A program made the position numbers and the translations under genes. Below, one piece after another: positions 44,498 to 54,439 of a DNA stretch of 64,000 bases (its first letter is position 1; each line of letters starts with the position of its first letter). Below the pieces are notes generated by a model. It saw nothing but the letters and a program-made list of their open reading frames with translations. It was not told the DNA's origin and made no database searches. This DNA is from Aeoliella mucimassa (lineage in GTDB: Bacteria > Planctomycetota > Planctomycetia > Pirellulales > Lacipirellulaceae), in contig NZ_CP036278.1 in NCBI RefSeq assembly GCF_007748035.1, positions 1,240,001-1,304,000 of the forward strand, read 5' to 3'.

Positions 44498-47400
44498 ATG
44501 TTCACCCCCGTCGAAGGTTCCGTTAGTTTTCCCAAGCTCGAAGAACAAGTCGGTGCGTTCTGGAAGTCGGCGGGCATCTACCATAAGTCGCTCGCCAAGC
44601 GCGAGGGGGCCGAGCCGTTTGTGTTCTTCGAAGGTCCTCCGACCGCCAACGGCATGCCCCACCCTGGGCACTGCCTCACCCGGGCGATCAAGGACCTGTT
44701 CCCCCGCTACAAAACCATGCGGGGTTATCGCTGCGAGCGCAAGGCGGGATGGGACACGCATGGCTTGCCGGTCGAGGTCGAGGTCTGCAAGCAACTCGGT
44801 ATCCACTCGAAGGAAGAGATCGAAGCATACGGTGTCGAGCCTTTCATCCAGCTCTGCCAGAAGAGCGTCTGGCGGTACATGCAAGAGTGGGAACGCATGA
44901 CCGAGCGGCTCGGCTTCTGGGTCGATCTGGAAAAGGCCTACGTCACTTACCACCAGAGCTACGTCGAAAGCGTGTGGTGGAGCCTCAAGAACCTGTTCGA
45001 TCGTGGGCTGTTGTATCAAGGCCATAAGATCGTGTGGTGGTGGGCCCAAGGGGGCACCGCGCTCTCGAGCGGCGAAGTCGGCCAGGGCTACCGTGAGGTG
45101 GCTGACCCGAGTGTGTTTGTGAAGATGCCGATCGTTATCGACGAGAAGGCTAAGAAACTTGGGCTTTCGGATGGCGTGTCTTTGCTTGTCTGGACCACTA
45201 CGCCCTGGACGTTGCCGAGCAACCACTTCGCGGCCGTGGGACGCGATACTGCTTATTGTGTTGTAGAGAATGATGAAACCTCTGAGAGACTGATTGTTGC
45301 TGTAGATCTAGTCGAACAATTGGCTGCTAAGTCAAAGTCAGATTTAAAGCAAGTTGGTGAGGCCTTTTCGGGAAGCAGTCTTGTTGGCTTGCGGTATGTC
45401 CCACCTTTTGACTGCTTTTACTCCCAAAGAGGTGAGAAGACAGTTGAGGTTTGTGAAACTCATGTTCGCAATTTGTTCTCTACTTTCTTTGGTGATCTCA
45501 AAAAACGTGACGAAGAAAAAGACACGAAAGTAAAACAGTATTTGGAAGATCATCCAACACGTCACATTGGATGGCATGTCGTTGATGCTGACTTTGTAAC
45601 AACGGATAGCGGTACTGGAATTGTCCATATCGCCCCTGCTTTTGGTGAAGATGATTACGGTGTGCGCCAAAGGGAGAGCCAGTGGTTTACTGATCCAGAT
45701 GCAGTTCCCCTCATCAACTGCGTCGGCCCCGACGGCAAGTTCACCGACGAAGCGCCTGAGTTTGTACGTGGTCGCTGGGTGAAGGACTGCGATAAGGACA
45801 TCATTCGCGACCTTAAAGAACGCGGGCTGCTGTTTCATCAGGAGCAGTACTTGCACGATTATCCCTTCTGCTGGCGGGCCGAGGACGATCCGCTTATCCA
45901 GTACCCCCGCGAAAGCTGGTTCATCAAGACCACGCAGTTCAAAGACGCGATGCTCGAGAACAACCAGCAAATCAACTGGCTTCCCGAGCACATCAAGGAT
46001 GGCCGGATGGGCAAGTTCCTTGAGTCGAACGTCGACTGGGCCTTGTCGCGCGAACGCTACTGGGGCACGCCATTGCCGATCTGGCAGTGCGAGCAGACTG
46101 GCCAGCAACAAGCCATCGGCGGCTACGACGAGCTGCTCGCCAAGCCGGGTGTGGCGGGCACCGAAGTGTGGGACAAGGCCAAGGCGGCCAACCCAGAGCT
46201 GCCCGACGACCTGCGGGTGCACAAACCCTATATCGACGAGGTGACGTACGACTCGCCGTTTGCCGACGGGGCACGGATGCGCCGGGTGACCGAGGTGATC
46301 GACTGCTGGTACGACTCGGGCGCGATGCCATTTGCCCAGTGGGGATACAAAGGAGAGCAGCCAGGGGCTGAGTCCCCCCTCCCCGGCCCTCCCCGCGAGG
46401 GGGAGGGAGCAAAGGACGCGGTCGCGGCTCGTTTCCATGAGCAGTTCCCTGCCGACTTCATCAGCGAGGCCCTCGACCAGACGCGCGGCTGGTTCTACTC
46501 GCAGCTGGCCATCAGCACAATGCTGTTTGGAAAGAATGACAACAACGACATTCCGCAATCCGAAATTCCCAATCCGCAATCGCCTCCTCATCCCTTCAAG
46601 AACTGCATCGTGCTCGGCCTGATGCTCAGCGAGTGGTACGAGGACAAGAAGGATTCGAAGAAGCTCTTCCTCAATGAGGAAGAAGCCAAGGCCGCTTGTG
46701 GCAATAAGGGTTACAAGCACGCGGTCGGCAAGATGAGCAAAAGCAAGCGGAACTACCGCGAGCCGAACGAAATCTTCGACCGCTACGGAGCCGACGCGCT
46801 GCGTTGGTACCTGTTTGCCAATCAGCCGCCATGGACCTCGATCCGCTACAGCGAGCAGTCGATCAAAGACAGCATCCCCGAGTTCCTGCTGCGGCTGTGG
46901 AACTGCTACAGCTTCATGGTGATCTACGCGAACATCGACGAGTGGGACCCCGGGCAAGAGGTCGGCGCCCCCCTCCCTGACCCTCCCCGCGAGGGGGAGG
47001 GAGCAATTGGACTGGAAGCCCATTTCGCGCAGGCCAAGAGCTATCGTCCGGTGTTCGACCGCGATCAGATCGATCGCTGGATCATCAGCGAATTGCATCG
47101 CACCATTGCCTTGGTCACTGAGCGGATGGACGCGTACGACAACTTTGGGGCGTGCGGAGCGATCAACGAGTTTGTCGACGCGCTGTCGAACTGGTACGTG
47201 CGTCGCAGCCGCGATCGTTTCTGGGCCAAGGACAAGCGAGCGGTCGACAAGCTCGACGCTTATTGGACGTTGTACGAGTGCCTGGTGTCGACCACCAAGA
47301 TGATCGCCCCGTTCGTGCCGTTCCTGGCCGATGCGATGTGGCGCAACCTGACCGGCGTGTTTGACGGCGCGCTCGAGTCGGTGCACCTGTGCGACTACCC

Positions 47401-48178
47401 CGAGGCCCATCCCGCCTTGGTCGACGAGCAACTGTCGGAGCGAATGGCCCTGGTGCGGCTGATCTCGTCGCTCGGCCGCCGTGCGCGAGAAGTCGAAAAC
47501 TTGAAGGTCCGCCAGCCGCTTTCGAAAGTGGAAGTGATTCTGGCCAAGAACACTCACCAGGCTTGGCTCGAAGAAAACGCGAGCGTGATTGCCGATGAGA
47601 TCAACGTGAAAGCGGTGGAGTTCTCCGACGAGCCCGATAAGTACGTGGAGCACGAAGTGCTGCCGAACTACCGGTTGCTCGGCAAGAAGTTCGGCAAGCT
47701 GTTGCCAAAGGTAAAGGAAGCCCTGAACCTGGAGAGCGCGACCGAACTGCTCGAGAACTTCCGTGACAACGGACTGGTGAACATCACCGTGGAAGGAGAG
47801 CAACTGGAGTTGCTGCCCGAAGAGGTGCAGGTGCGCATCACGGCCAAAGAAGGCTACGCGGCCGCGAACGACAAAGGGGCCGTGGTAGTGCTGGCCACCG
47901 AACTCACGCCCGAGCTGATTGCCGAAGGTACCGCCCGCGATCTGGTGCGTGTGATCCAAGACACCCGCAAGGAAACCGGGTGCGAGTTTACCGACCGCAT
48001 CGAAGTTGGCATCGAGTCGGACGATCCGACCGTGGTGGCCGCAGTCGAGCAGTTCGGCGACTACATCGCAGGCGAGACGTTGGCCGTTTCGGCAGCGCTG
48101 GGCCCGATCGCGGGGGTGGAGCCAGTAGAGCTGACCATCGGCAACGCGGTGGTCAAAGTGTATGTTCGCGTGAAGTAA
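44498..48178 (+). CDS. ileS: Isoleucyl-tRNA synthetase, IleS2-like, with in-frame repeat insertions
   Basis: 1226 residues, larger than E. coli IleRS. The class I motifs are HPGH at 55-58 and KMSKS at 745-749; [11 protein letters not shown] belongs to the CP1 editing domain. The overall pattern (eukaryote-like IleS2, including the C-terminal extension) fits the group that in other bacteria resists mupirocin. Three stretches interrupt the conserved sequence in frame: two Pro/Glu/Gly-rich inserts encoded by the same palindromic repeat ([15 protein letters not shown], about 626-640; [15 protein letters not shown], about 824-838) and [15 protein letters not shown] (about 685-699). Codons about 250-406, in the editing domain, are AT-richer than the rest. 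It charges tRNA-Ile. Confidence 0.93.
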   Translation: MFTPVEGSVSFPKLEEQVGAFWKSAGIYHKSLAKREGAEPFVFFEGPPTANGMPHPGHCLTRAIKDLFPRYKTMRGYRCERKAGWDTHGLPVEVEVCKQLGIHSKEEIEAYGVEPFIQLCQKSVWRYMQEWERMTERLGFWVDLEKAYVTYHQSYVESVWWSLKNLFDRGLLYQGHKIVWWWAQGGTALSSGEVGQGYREVADPSVFVKMPIVIDEKAKKLGLSDGVSLLVWTTTPWTLPSNHFAAVGRDTAYCVVENDETSERLIVAVDLVEQLAAKSKSDLKQVGEAFSGSSLVGLRYVPPFDCFYSQRGEKTVEVCETHVRNLFSTFFGDLKKRDEEKDTKVKQYLEDHPTRHIGWHVVDADFVTTDSGTGIVHIAPAFGEDDYGVRQRESQWFTDPDAVPLINCVGPDGKFTDEAPEFVRGRWVKDCDKDIIRDLKERGLLFHQEQYLHDYPFCWRAEDDPLIQYPRESWFIKTTQFKDAMLENNQQINWLPEHIKDGRMGKFLESNVDWALSRERYWGTPLPIWQCEQTGQQQAIGGYDELLAKPGVAGTEVWDKAKAANPELPDDLRVHKPYIDEVTYDSPFADGARMRRVTEVIDCWYDSGAMPFAQWGYKGEQPGAESPLPGPPREGEGAKDAVAARFHEQFPADFISEALDQTRGWFYSQLAISTMLFGKNDNNDIPQSEIPNPQSPPHPFKNCIVLGLMLSEWYEDKKDSKKLFLNEEEAKAACGNKGYKHAVGKMSKSKRNYREPNEIFDRYGADALRWYLFANQPPWTSIRYSEQSIKDSIPEFLLRLWNCYSFMVIYANIDEWDPGQEVGAPLPDPPREGEGAIGLEAHFAQAKSYRPVFDRDQIDRWIISELHRTIALVTERMDAYDNFGACGAINEFVDALSNWYVRRSRDRFWAKDKRAVDKLDAYWTLYECLVSTTKMIAPFVPFLADAMWRNLTGVFDGALESVHLCDYPEAHPALVDEQLSERMALVRLISSLGRRAREVENLKVRQPLSKVEVILAKNTHQAWLEENASVIADEINVKAVEFSDEPDKYVEHEVLPNYRLLGKKFGKLLPKVKEALNLESATELLENFRDNGLVNITVEGEQLELLPEEVQVRITAKEGYAAANDKGAVVVLATELTPELIAEGTARDLVRVIQDTRKETGCEFTDRIEVGIESDDPTVVAAVEQFGDYIAGETLAVSAALGPIAGVEPVELTIGNAVVKVYVRVK
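45246..45715 (+). other. AT-rich patch inside ileS
   Basis: By hand count, bases 45251-45360 are about 39 percent G+C, against well over 55 percent in the flanks. Codons end mostly in A or T here (for example gttgctgtagatctagtc). The change is sharp on the right (about 45715). It covers most of the CP1 editing domain and keeps the reading frame. Confidence 0.7.
46363..46410 (+). repeat. Palindromic repeat inserted in ileS, copy 1
   Basis: A GC-rich unit with an 8-bp stem (ccctcccc, loop gcgag, ggggaggg; 46387-46407), encoding [12 protein letters not shown] in the ileS frame. A near-identical unit lies at 46969. Confidence 0.8.
46550..46582 (+). repeat. ATCCGCAATCC-type repeat inserted in ileS
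   Basis: attccgcaatccgaaattcccaatccgcaatc encodes [11 protein letters not shown], a proline/serine-rich stretch not expected in the synthetase. It shares its unit with the repeat at 44468. Confidence 0.75.
46969..47003 (+). repeat. Palindromic repeat inserted in ileS, copy 2
   Basis: Same 8-bp stem and loop (46981-47001) and the same frame as copy 1, encoding [11 protein letters not shown]. Confidence 0.8.
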
Positions 48179-48241
48179 CGTGCCACCGATTCGCCCTTCG
48201 CATAAAACAATTAATTGGTGCATCACCTGCACCTTACATCT

Positions 48242-48856
48242 ATGAAAATTGCTGTACTCATTTCTGGTTCCGGGCGGACGCTCAAAAACTTTATTGATCT
48301 GGCGGCCGAAGGGTCGTTGTCGGTGGAGACCGAGTTGGTGATTTCGAGCTGTCCCACCGCGGGCGGGCTCGACCATGCGAAGGCGGCTGGCATCGCTTCG
48401 GTAGTGCTGGAGCGCAAAGACTATCCATCGCACGACGCGTACGGCGAGGCCATCTTCTCGCTCTGTCGCGAAGCGGGGGTCGACATGGTGGTGATGGCCG
48501 GCTTCCTGAAGCTGGCCCCCGTGCCCGACGACTTTATGAATCGCGTGGTCAACATTCACCCGTCGCTGATTCCTGCGTTCTGCGGCCAAGGCATGTATGG
48601 CGACCGCGTGCACGAGGCCGTACTCAAGTACGGCTGCAAGGTAACCGGTGTGACCGTGCACTTTGTCGATAATGAGTACGACGCCGGGCCGATCATCTGG
48701 CAACTGCCGGTGCCGGTGATCGAGGGAGACGACCCCCATACGCTCGCCGCCCGCGTGTTCGAAGCCGAGAAGGAAGCCTACCCTCACGTGCTGAACCTGC
48801 TGGAAGCGGGCCGCGTGAAACTCAACGGTCGGATTGTATCGATTGGTAAACGATAG
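48242..48856 (+). CDS. purN: Phosphoribosylglycinamide formyltransferase PurN
   Basis: 204 residues from the ATG at 48242 (nine codons after the first possible start). It transfers a formyl group from formyl-tetrahydrofolate to GAR in purine synthesis. Motifs: KIAVLISGSGRTLKNFIDL at the N terminus, the catalytic His in NIHPSLIPAFCGQGMYGDRV and the catalytic Asp in VTVHFVDNEYDAGPIIWQ. The usual GSN is GSG here. It lies 63 bases after ileS and may be co-transcribed. Confidence 0.92.
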   Translation: MKIAVLISGSGRTLKNFIDLAAEGSLSVETELVISSCPTAGGLDHAKAAGIASVVLERKDYPSHDAYGEAIFSLCREAGVDMVVMAGFLKLAPVPDDFMNRVVNIHPSLIPAFCGQGMYGDRVHEAVLKYGCKVTGVTVHFVDNEYDAGPIIWQLPVPVIEGDDPHTLAARVFEAEKEAYPHVLNLLEAGRVKLNGRIVSIGKR

Positions 48857-49141
48857 CAAGCTTGCACGACGATGCAGCAGGCGTTGGGTCGATGACGTTT
48901 GGCTCGTCTTTTTGTTTCTGTGCATGCGGTGAAAGCAGATTTCGCGGTCGCTCTGCGATCGCTTGCGGAGTGCGATTATTGGTTGCCGCCGAGCGGGAGT
49001 GACTGCAATTCTCGCTGGGGGATTTGGAACGAGATTCGCACAACCGGCCGCGATCCGCTGAATTCTCGCCGCTTTCGATTTTGCCTTCGCGCGGGTATCA
49101 TGCTCAGTTCGCTTTGACTTACCCACGGACGACAGATTGCG

Positions 49142-51181
49142 ATGGCTGACGGACTGAATCCCCCACAACGCGAAGCGGTAAACACTTTGAGCGGGCCGAT
49201 GCTGGTGCTCGCCGGGGCGGGAACCGGTAAGACACGGGTGGTGACCTACCGCATCGCGAATCTCATCCGCAACCGCATCAAGCCCGAGCGGATTCTCGCG
49301 GTCACGTTCACCCGCAAAGCGGCCGGCGAAATGCAGGAGCGGGCCGCCTCGCTGTTGCCGAAAAGCCGTCGCAAAGCCGATAGCCCGCAGCCCGAGATTT
49401 CGACGTTCCACGCGCTGTGCGTGAAGATCCTGCGACGCCATGCTCCGCAATTGGGGTATCCCGAACTCTTCTCCATTTGCGACCGCGGCGAGCAAGAGAG
49501 TGTCGCCCGTAGTGCGCTTCGCGAGATTCGCGCGCCGGCCGATAGTTTGAAGCCCAGCGACTTGCTCGGGTACATCGGTCGCTGGAAGATGGGCTCGATC
49601 TCGCCCCGCCAGGCGATGGGGCTCGGCGAGACCGACCGCGAGCACTTGGCCGCGGCCGCGTATCGACGCTATCAGAAAACGCTCAAGGATCGCGGAGTGA
49701 TGGACTTCGACGATCTGCTGCTGCTGACCGAGGAGCTGTTTACCAAGTTCCCCGAGGTGCGACATCAGGAAGCAAACCGGTTCGACCACGTGCTCATCGA
49801 CGAGTACCAGGATACCAACCATAGCCAGTACGAGATCGTCCGCGGGCTGGCGTCCGGGCACCGCAACCTGTGCGTGGTGGGGGACGATGACCAATCGATT
49901 TACGGTTGGCGCGGTGCCGAGGTGTCGCACATTTTGCGATTCGCCAAAGACTGGCCCGAAGCCAAGGTGGTGCGACTCGAGGACAACTACCGCTCGAGTG
50001 GTTCGATCATCGACCTCGCGAACACGCTGATAGCGTTTAACTCGGAGCGTCACGACAAGGTGCTCCGCGCGGCCCGCCACGAAGGCCCTAAGCCCCGCAT
50101 TTTGCAGTTCAAAGACGAGCAAGAGGAAGCCTTGCAGGTGGTACAGGACATCCGCCGGCTGATGGGCATGGGCCGCGGGGCGAAGGACTTTGCCATTTTG
50201 TTTCGCACCAATGAGCAACCGCGGGCGTTCGAAACCGAACTGCGGGCGGCCAAGCTGCCGTACGTGCTGATCGGCGGCATGAGCTTCTTCGACCGTCGCG
50301 AAGTTCGCGACATCCTGGCGTTCCTGAAGCTGGTGGCCGATCCGACCGACGACCCCGCTGTGCTTCGCGTGCTGAATACTCCACCGCGCGGGCTGGGCGA
50401 CGCCGCGCGCAAGTCGCTCGTGTCCGAAGCAGCCGCCCGAGGCTTGCCAATTTGGGGGATGATCGAGAATCCGACGGGCGTCACCGGGTTGAGCAAAGCG
50501 GCCCTCGAAGGGGTGTTGAAGCTGCGCGGGATGGTTGAAAGCTGGCATGAGATGGCCGAACGCATGAGTGTTGCCGATTTGCTGACGCGGATTGTCGACG
50601 ACACCAACTACCAGGCCGAGATCGCCCGCTTGTACGAGGATCCCAACGATCGTGATTCGCGGTGGGCGGTTGTTGAGGAAATCACCAACGCTGCGGCCAA
50701 CTACGACACGAAGAAGAAGTCGCGGAAGAAAGACACTCGCAAGCGCATCCTCACGTTCCTCGACGACCTGCTAGTCGGCAATCAGGATGAGAGTCGCGAC
50801 AAAGAGAAGCAGCTCTCGCAAAACGCGATCGCCTTGATGACACTGCATAGTGCAAAAGGCCTGGAGTTTCCTTTCGTGTATTTGGTTGGTATGGAAGAAG
50901 GGATTTTGCCGCACAAGCGATCGCTCGAAGGAGGCGAGACACAAATCGCCGAGGAGCGACGCCTGGCCTACGTCGGCGTGACCCGTGCCCAGGATGAGCT
51001 GACCATGACCATGGCCCTCACCCGGCGCAAGTGGGGCAAGCCCCGCGAGACCATTCCGAGCCGATTCTTGTTCGAAATGACCGGGCAGGCCGAGAACTTC
51101 GTGAAGCGCAAGCAGGCCGCCGAGTCGCCTAAGGGGCCGACCAAACGCAGCGGTCGCGGCGCCCGAGCTCGCCGGGGTTAG
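49142..51181 (+). CDS. UvrD/Rep-family DNA helicase
   Basis: 679 residues of superfamily 1A. All core motifs are present: Walker A (LVLAGAGTGKTRVV), the Q-like start (LNPPQREAV), Walker B (HVLIDEYQDTNHSQYEIV), motif III (VVGDDDQSIYGWRGAE), and the C-terminal motifs (LMTLHSAKGLEFPFVYLVG; EERRLAYVGVTRAQDELTM). The C-terminal tail is basic (TKRSGRGARARRG). It unwinds DNA 3' to 5' in repair or replication restart; whether it is the UvrD, Rep or PcrA equivalent cannot be decided here. Confidence 0.92.
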   Translation: MADGLNPPQREAVNTLSGPMLVLAGAGTGKTRVVTYRIANLIRNRIKPERILAVTFTRKAAGEMQERAASLLPKSRRKADSPQPEISTFHALCVKILRRHAPQLGYPELFSICDRGEQESVARSALREIRAPADSLKPSDLLGYIGRWKMGSISPRQAMGLGETDREHLAAAAYRRYQKTLKDRGVMDFDDLLLLTEELFTKFPEVRHQEANRFDHVLIDEYQDTNHSQYEIVRGLASGHRNLCVVGDDDQSIYGWRGAEVSHILRFAKDWPEAKVVRLEDNYRSSGSIIDLANTLIAFNSERHDKVLRAARHEGPKPRILQFKDEQEEALQVVQDIRRLMGMGRGAKDFAILFRTNEQPRAFETELRAAKLPYVLIGGMSFFDRREVRDILAFLKLVADPTDDPAVLRVLNTPPRGLGDAARKSLVSEAAARGLPIWGMIENPTGVTGLSKAALEGVLKLRGMVESWHEMAERMSVADLLTRIVDDTNYQAEIARLYEDPNDRDSRWAVVEEITNAAANYDTKKKSRKKDTRKRILTFLDDLLVGNQDESRDKEKQLSQNAIALMTLHSAKGLEFPFVYLVGMEEGILPHKRSLEGGETQIAEERRLAYVGVTRAQDELTMTMALTRRKWGKPRETIPSRFLFEMTGQAENFVKRKQAAESPKGPTKRSGRGARARRG

Positions 51182-51352
51182 GCCTGTTTTTCCGATCGTT
51201 GCGGGCGTGCGGGCATCCCTGCACCATGCGGGCTCGGCACGATCGTGCGACGGCCAAAAAACTTGACAGTCTACCGACCGCGATCTAGGTTGGTTTACCC
51301 AAGATGTACTGATTTCTCGCGGGTAACAGTCACCCCTTATTGGCGGAATTCC

Positions 51353-51754
51353 ATGGTTCGCACCTCTCGTAGTCAGATTCTCAAGTGGTCGCTTTTGGTG
51401 TTGGGTCCGCTGGTTTGCCTGGGGCTCGCATCGGCTCAGTACTACGGTGGAGCTTATCCTTACGCCAAGCCAACGGTGCCGAAGGCTCCGACCAGCTTGC
51501 CGAGGTCGGCTCAAACCTTCAACGGATTCAGCGGCAACCCCTACGCCCGCAGCACCGTGCCGCCGACCGGCATGCCGATCGGAACTACGCACAATTACTT
51601 TGGCTCCGGCGTCGGCAACCCCGTCGCGAGTCGCCCACAGCCGAAGCCGTTCTCGAGCGTCAAGGTTCCGGGCCCACTTGTGACGTCGCGTCAGGCGGCC
51701 CAGATCGAGGTCGCCAAAGGCCTGTGGGACGGTTACGGGATGTACGGTTACTAA
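51353..51754 (+). CDS. Small secreted Pro/Tyr/Gly-rich protein
   Basis: 133 residues from the ATG at 51353, chosen because a signal peptide (WSLLVLGPLVCLGLASAQ) follows; the frame is open 36 codons upstream. The mature part is low-complexity with Tyr, Gly, Pro and Ser (YYGGAYPYAKPTVPKAPTSL), ending with a helix (SRQAAQIEVAKGLWDGYGMY). No domain is recognised. It may be paired with the next secreted protein gene, which starts 72 bases after. Confidence 0.6.
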   Translation: MVRTSRSQILKWSLLVLGPLVCLGLASAQYYGGAYPYAKPTVPKAPTSLPRSAQTFNGFSGNPYARSTVPPTGMPIGTTHNYFGSGVGNPVASRPQPKPFSSVKVPGPLVTSRQAAQIEVAKGLWDGYGMYGY

Positions 51755-51826
51755 TGGTTGCGTGCTCGTAAGTCGGGTTTTCATTTCGGCCAATTCATTC
51801 ATCACCAGGTCAGCAGGGTTGAGGTT

Positions 51827-53158
51827 ATGTCATTCCTTTCTCGCGTTCAGCTTCGTAGCGGTCGATACTCTCTGCTTGGTTTCGCCTGCCTGGCGATGCT
51901 CCTGGCTGCTGGAACCGTGAGCCGCGCCCAGTCGATCGAACTCCCCACCCCGCGGGCGGCGACCAACGCGGCGCTGCACTACCAACGGGCGGTGCTGTAC
52001 CTCGGTATGGTCGATCCCGAACAGCGGGCGTTGCTCGAGCAGCCGATCTGGCAGACCATCAATCCCAAGTCGACCGACGAAGATCTGGCCAAGCTCAGCG
52101 AGTTGCTGATTGCGTCGCGCCAGGCGATTCGTTCGGCATTGGTCGGTGCGGAGCAGCTCGAAGCCGACTTCGGTCTCGACATGCGTCAGTACGTGCTCTC
52201 GTCGCAGTTGCCACACGCCGAAGGCATGAAGCAAATCGGCCGCCTGGTTGCCCTGCAAGGCTTGCAGCAGCAATCCGCTGGCGAGTGGAAACTGGCCGCC
52301 GAAACTTATCTGGCTGGTCTGCGGATGGGACGACAAATGACTCACCAAACCACGCTGGCCGAAGCCATGGCCGGTGTCGAAATCCTCGAAAACATGTACT
52401 TTGCGATCAGCCAGTGGGCGGTCCGCTGCCCCGACACGGCGTTGGTTGACGACGTTTCGCACATTCTCGATGCCATGGCCAACGACATGGTGAATCCGGC
52501 TCGCACCATGGGCTTCGAGGCCGGCATCTCCAAGGCTCGACTCGCTGCCATGGAAAGTGCTTACCCCGACGGGCCATGGGCCGAGATGATTCTCGAAGCC
52601 CTCGGCGCCGAAGTGCCGGCCGCTGGTTCCGAGGAACTTCGCCAGGCCGCTATCGCTGCTGCAGTGAAACGGGGTGTGCCCGAAAGTACGTTTGCCACGG
52701 TCGACGCTTTCAAAAGTTACATGGATAATCTCCGTACCACTTATGCGGAGCTAGCTCGCGAGTCGGCCATTTGCCTGACGCTCGATCCGCCGCACTCCAT
52801 CAAGTGCGGAGCCGAAGTGTACGCGAAGTACGCGGACAAACTGCCCGAGACCGAACGGCTCAGCGCTCTGAACCCGGCCCGCGTGGCCTCGCTGTTCGCT
52901 TTGCACCAGGCGGAGCTCGACATGCTGCGACAAGTGTTGGCTGCCAGCGCTCTGAAAACCGACGATGGTTTTCCTGCCAGTGCTGATGCGATCCAGGCAC
53001 GCCTGGGCAACAAGCCGCTGACCAGCCCGTTCGACGGTTCGGAGTACGAGTACGAGCAGCTGGAAGACGGCCGCGGCATGTCGCTTAAAATCGGCAAAGC
53101 CACGGTCGGTGGCATCGAACTGCCGGAGTTCAAGTTCCGCTACGTCGAAGCCAAATAG
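51827..53158 (+). CDS. Secreted helical protein of unknown function
   Basis: 443 residues from the ATG at 51827 (GAGG before it), with a signal peptide ending SRAQ. The mature protein is mainly helical, with TPR-like character in the middle (GEWKLAAETYLAGLRMGRQM). No catalytic motif or known domain was found. The C-terminal end (FDGSEYEYEQLEDGRGMSLK) looks like a small beta domain. It follows another secreted protein gene on the same strand. Confidence 0.65.
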   Translation: MSFLSRVQLRSGRYSLLGFACLAMLLAAGTVSRAQSIELPTPRAATNAALHYQRAVLYLGMVDPEQRALLEQPIWQTINPKSTDEDLAKLSELLIASRQAIRSALVGAEQLEADFGLDMRQYVLSSQLPHAEGMKQIGRLVALQGLQQQSAGEWKLAAETYLAGLRMGRQMTHQTTLAEAMAGVEILENMYFAISQWAVRCPDTALVDDVSHILDAMANDMVNPARTMGFEAGISKARLAAMESAYPDGPWAEMILEALGAEVPAAGSEELRQAAIAAAVKRGVPESTFATVDAFKSYMDNLRTTYAELARESAICLTLDPPHSIKCGAEVYAKYADKLPETERLSALNPARVASLFALHQAELDMLRQVLAASALKTDDGFPASADAIQARLGNKPLTSPFDGSEYEYEQLEDGRGMSLKIGKATVGGIELPEFKFRYVEAK

Positions 53159-53223
53159 CTGCGAGCGGGCCGGCTGAATCTCCAGCGACTCTCCACGCTC
53201 CGCTGCTAGCGATCGATGCTTGC

Positions 53224-53267
53224 GAATAGATTCCCAATTTACCCATCAATGGGAAAATTGAATCTCC
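53224..53267. repeat. Palindromic AATAGATTCCCA element, copy 1
   Basis: gaatagattcccaattt...gggaaaattgaatct: inverted arms AATAGATTCCC / GGG..AATCT-like with a few changes. It has the same start as copies 2 and 3. Confidence 0.6.
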
Positions 53268-53300
53268 ACGCACTCTGCAAAACCAGTGGTTTTCGCACTC

Positions 53301-53345
53301 GAATAGATTCCCATTTCCCAAAACGCATCGAGTGGGAATCTATTA
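53301..53345. repeat. Palindromic AATAGATTCCCA element, copy 2
   Basis: The left arm aatagattccca (53302-53313) pairs with tgggaatctatt (53333-53344) without mismatch. It is the clearest copy. Confidence 0.7.
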
Positions 53346-53415
53346 TCGCAGTGGGGATCAATCGCAAGTCGTTGATAGATAACAAGTTGCATCAACACCT
53401 CGACGGAATGAGCCC

Positions 53416-53449
53416 AAAATAGATTCCCACCCATGGGAAACTATTTTGG
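53416..53449. repeat. Palindromic AATAGATTCCCA element, copy 3
   Basis: aaaatagattccca and tgggaaactatttt form an imperfect stem around a short loop. The spacing from copy 2 differs from that between copies 1 and 2, so these are not simple tandem repeats. Confidence 0.65.
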
Positions 53450-53460
53450 AAGGCGAGTTT

Positions 53461-53487
53461 GGATTGCGGATTTCGGATTGCGGAATG
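53461..53487. repeat. ATCCGCAATCC-type repeat, inverted copy
   Basis: ggattgcggatttcggattgcggaat is the reverse complement of the unit found before and inside ileS. Confidence 0.7.
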
Positions 53488-54171
53488 TCATCTTGAGGGA
53501 GCTTCCAGCGACGCAGCCCCACCAACCACTATACCACCACGCGCAGCAGCGAACGCCCACGCCGGCAACCATTCGCCTGCGCGTCGCTATGAGTCTGCCA
53601 TTCAAACAAGCATCACATCTCGCAAACCTCCTTTCACTAAAAAAGCCAACAGCCGATAGCTAAAAGCCGACAGCCTCAGTCACCTGTCCATTAGAACACT
53701 GTGGGTGGCCGATTCCTAGCGAAAAGTGGTGATATAAGAAAAATCGTTTAGCCCGTAGCCGAAGGCGATGGCTAGAGATGTGAACCTAGAGCCACTACAA
53801 GAATTCTCACGCAGAGAGATGCCGAGCCCGCGGAGATTTTGGCTAGCACCGACAGCTGGGCGCACCACGCATGGCCACTCCGAAAAACGCACCACGCCCA
53901 GTTGTCGGTGGGCGAAGCCCAAGAGGCCATGCGGTTAGCCCATCCGTGAGAATCGGTGTGCGTCCGTGGCTAGAACGAAGCCGTTTCACACGTCCCACAT
54001 TAAACATCCCACACACTGCTGGTGATTGGGTAACGTGGCGGATCATCATCGAGCCGTTGCTACTGCCAACCGATCCGGAAAGGCTGTCGGCGGCAAGCCA
54101 GCAGTGGCACACAAAAAGCGGACGCCCCAGCTTTGCAACTCCGGCGCCACTTGGCCCACAAAATTGGCCGA

Positions 54172-54371
54172 TCAGTCATATTTCGCGACAATGACGCTTG
54201 GATTACTCTTCCGAAATTGTTCGATGCTATCAACGGACACATGAGTCGCTCGGAGGTCGATAACCCGAATAGAGGGGAACGCAGAAAAGCATTCCATCAC
54301 TTCATCAGTCACAAGACTGTCCTGGATGCTGATCTCTTCCAAATGCCTCAGACCTGCCAATTGCGAAATGT
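54172..54371 (-). pseudogene. C-terminal fragment of a leucine-rich-repeat protein
   Basis: The minus-strand frame ending at 54172 reads as leucine-rich repeats up to the end of the IS element: ISQLAGLRHLEEISIQDSLV, then SIRVIDLRATHVSVDSI. The start is lost at the IS boundary. The frame continues into the IS end as noise. It is the 3' remnant of a gene whose 5' part appears to lie on the other side of the element. Confidence 0.6.
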
Positions 54372-54439
54372 TGCGATAACCCAAGACTTTCGGACAGTGG
54401 CGGGAGCCGGAATAATGGTTCCCATAGGAGGTCCGAAAT

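Larger units (their letters stand above)
53159..54171. other. Gene-poor, repeat-rich region
   Basis: No gene with coding character is visible. The region holds three palindromic elements of one family (see 53224, 53301, 53416), an inverted ATCCGCAATCC-type repeat (53461-53487), and decayed-looking stretches such as tctcacgcagagagatgccg and atccgtgagaatcggtgtgc that resemble dispersed repeats. It is bounded on the right by a broken leucine-rich-repeat gene. Confidence 0.5.

Noticed and set aside
44072-45226. Minus-strand frame opposite the acidic protein and the start of ileS
   Set aside because: It is a shadow of ileS and the GAY/GAR tract; its Val/Phe-rich stretch mirrors the acidic codons.
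48857-49141. Small gene between purN and the helicase
   Set aside because: The only open frame (about 72 codons) has no ribosome-binding site and no protein-like pattern.
45344-50548. A very long open minus-strand frame (over 1700 codons) opposite ileS, purN and the helicase gene
   Set aside because: It lies across well-supported plus-strand genes and its translation lacks any domain; it results from the codon bias of the opposite strand.
53159-54171. CRISPR array in the repeat-rich region
   Set aside because: The AATAGATTCCCA elements are only three, with unequal spacing and variable arms, and no cas genes are nearby.
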